From contig NC_084843.1 in the NCBI RefSeq assembly GCF_033115175.1, positions 52,926,474 to 52,990,473 of the forward strand: DNA of 64,000 bases, written 5' to 3'. Under the pieces are notes generated by a model. The model was given only the letters and a program-made list of their open reading frames with translations. It did no database searches and had not been told where the DNA came from. This stretch comes from Lepus europaeus (lineage: Eukaryota; Chordata; Mammalia; Lagomorpha; Leporidae). Positions 62,452 to 64,000 of the stretch are shown one piece after another. Each line of letters begins with the position of its first letter. Position 1 is the stretch's first letter. Position numbers and translations under genes: made by a program.

Positions 62452-62672
62452 ACGGGCTCGGCTCCGCGGGCTCCGCTGGGCTCGCGACTCCCCAGCTCGC
62501 AGCCCTCTCGGGGGTCCCACGCAGGGGTCCAGGGCGCGCGGCCGGAGTCGCAGCCCCAGCCCCGGGCGCCGGGCTGGGTGGGGGAGGGGGCGCGCTGCGG
62601 AGCCCACCTTGGCCCCTGCGCAACAGGAGAGAAGGTGGAGGCTGCGGCTCAGCCTCCCAGGGCGGGGAGGAA

Positions 62673-62761
62673 TTCCGGTTGTCCCGGACTTTCCAAAAAA
62701 GGCGAAGATCCGGTGCCGGCGGCCCCGCCTCCCCAGCCCTTGTTTGGGAGCCATTCCGGAA
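62673..62761 (-). promoter_or_regulatory. EGR2: EGR2 distal CArG box with flanking ETS sites
   Basis: A perfect CArG box CCAAAAAAGG lies at 62,693-62,702, with a CCGGAA ETS core (minus strand, 62,673-62,678) on one side. On the other side are a one-mismatch CArG-like CCTTGTTTGG (62,738-62,747) and the self-complementary ETS word TTCCGGAA (62,754-62,761). This is a second SRF/TCF module about 375 bases from the predicted start site. Confidence 0.7.
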
Positions 62762-62789
62762 AATTAAACTTCGGAAAGAAACCGAGCGG

Positions 62790-64000
62790 AGCCGAGACAC
62801 TACAGTCAAACCCCTACTCACTTTCTTGGCAGCTCAAAACCGCAAGCAAAAGGAGGCAGCGAAAAAAAAAAAAAAAGCTAGATGTATTCACGGAAGCTGA
62901 CTGCTTTTTTCTGAATTACTGGGTGGAAAGAAATGGCTGGTGATAAGAGTGAATGCGGTATTGCTTTTTTGGAAAGTCTGTTCTATTTATACAGGAGCGA
63001 AAACGGAACAGGTTTGGGTTGTTTGTTTGTTTAAGTATTTTGGGCACCTTGGGGCGGGGGGGGGGTAGACCCTAGGAGGAACAGAGTTAACTGTAGGGAG
63101 CTTCGAGAGAAATCCTCAACCGGAGGCACCCCCTTCCTCTGCCTGCGCGCTGCCCGCCCCTCCCCCAGCTGCTACGCGGAGCGGGCGCCCTTCCCGGCGC
63201 GTCTGGGCGGTCGGCGGCGTGGGGGCGTCCAGATGGAGACTTGGACACTCACCCTTCCCCGCCACACACACACACGCTCCCCCCACTTCCGCTACACACA
63301 CTCCCGCCCCCGCGGCCCTCTCCACACACCCACTCGCACACCTTACGCTACACACCTCCCTGTTGACAGCGCGCCCGAGTGCCAGCCTAGCCGACGCGCC
63401 ACCGAGGCAGTGCGCTGCGCTAGATGCCCTGCGAAGACCCTGTCCTCACCCTCACAATGCTGTCCCAGCAGCCACACAGCCTCCCGGCCCCTGAGAGCCC
63501 CCAGCCCGTGGCGGGTGTACCCTAACCGTGAAGGAGCCCTACTCTAGAACGCACACAGAGAACACACACCGGGAGGAGTTTTCGCCCTCGCCAAGAGCCA
63601 TCTCGGGGAGCCCGAGTGACAGTCCGAGGTCCGGAGTGACAGCAAAGAGCGTAACTTAACGTCCGTTTGGAGCTGCCGTCACCCCACATGTGTTTCCCTT
63701 TGTGAATCAAAAAAACCAAATAGACCCGACTCCTGTAGGAGCCTCTCTGGTCGTTCCGAAAGTAATTTTTAAAAACTTTTCAGAGGCCCAGGTAGCGGCG
63801 GGATGTGACTCGCTGGATGCCACGGTTCCCACCTCCCAGGACACCCCAACTCGCACCCTGAGCGCGCCGACTCTGGCCTGGGGCTCCGCGGAAGGCTGGC
63901 CCCGGGTCCCCGAGCCCAGCACGCCGCCGCCTGCCTGGCCCACGGTCCTCTGTGCGGGCTGCGATCTGCTCCCGCCCTTTCCCGCTCCAGAGTGGTGGAG
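62790..64000. other. EGR2 upstream flank
   Basis: Repeat-free. It contains a near-MEF2 word CTATTTATA (62,983-62,991), a G-rich run with G10 (about 63,052-63,066), a CA-rich stretch (63,265-63,300) and CpG-rich DNA to the window end. No gene identified; open frames on both strands reflect high GC content. Confidence 0.45.

Noticed and set aside
63219-63547. Small protein frames upstream of EGR2
   Set aside because: CpG- and CA-rich DNA with Pro/Thr/His repeats; no start or splice evidence.

Overview
This is mammalian nuclear DNA, and almost certainly lagomorph (rabbit, Oryctolagus cuniculus, or a close relative). About 26 copies of the lagomorph-specific tRNA-derived C-repeat SINE (CSINE) are scattered through the first 50 kb, and three L1 copies carry what I recognise as the rabbit-type L1 3' UTR. 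Two genes are clear: ADO (+ strand, single coding exon) and EGR2 (- strand, two coding exons). They face each other tail to tail, as in the human 10q21 neighbourhood. I see no prokaryotic features, CRISPR array, tRNA gene or rRNA gene.

Layout. 1-14,250: repeat-rich intergenic DNA with a 5'-truncated L1 (161-4,318) broken by two CSINEs, a second L1 3' end (10,385-11,265), and an internally deleted reverse-strand L1 (13,040-14,251). 14,250-49,610: intergenic DNA upstream of ADO and downstream of EGR2, with CSINEs, old MIR/L2/hAT relics, two MaLR-type LTRs and an old reverse L1 3' end (40,065-40,672). Among these lie SINE-free, AT-rich, motif-dense blocks that look like distal enhancers (about 7.25-7.48, 19.1-19.5, 22.4-29.3, 33.0-33.75 and especially 42.5-43.9 kb). 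49,610-64,000: no CSINE at all. It holds the ADO CpG-island promoter, the ADO gene (CDS 51,606-52,418) with a long 3' UTR, a short convergent intergenic gap with a dense motif cluster (57.72-57.95 kb), EGR2 (CDS 59,171-61,996) and its CpG-rich upstream region.

Function. ADO is a non-haem iron thiol dioxygenase that oxidises cysteamine and N-terminal cysteines of proteins, acting as an oxygen sensor for the N-degron pathway. EGR2 (KROX20) is an immediate-early three-zinc-finger transcription factor of hindbrain patterning, Schwann-cell myelination and lymphocytes. Its promoter has the expected immediate-early grammar: a TATA-like box, a CRE, a perfect CArG box (SRE) with a nearby ETS core, and a second perfect CArG box with ETS sites further upstream. 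The ADO promoter has housekeeping grammar: ETS, E2F, E-box and two ZNF143/THAP11-type elements. The two genes therefore seem to be neighbours under quite different control, with the gene-poor 50 kb next to them more likely to serve EGR2.

I found no protein-coding gene in 1-50,000 beyond decayed L1 reading frames, and nothing that I can honestly call a new biological system. The most interesting unexplained signals are candidate regulatory blocks. Repeat-family names, enhancer calls and untranslated-region ends are from memory and pattern reading and have not been checked by alignment.
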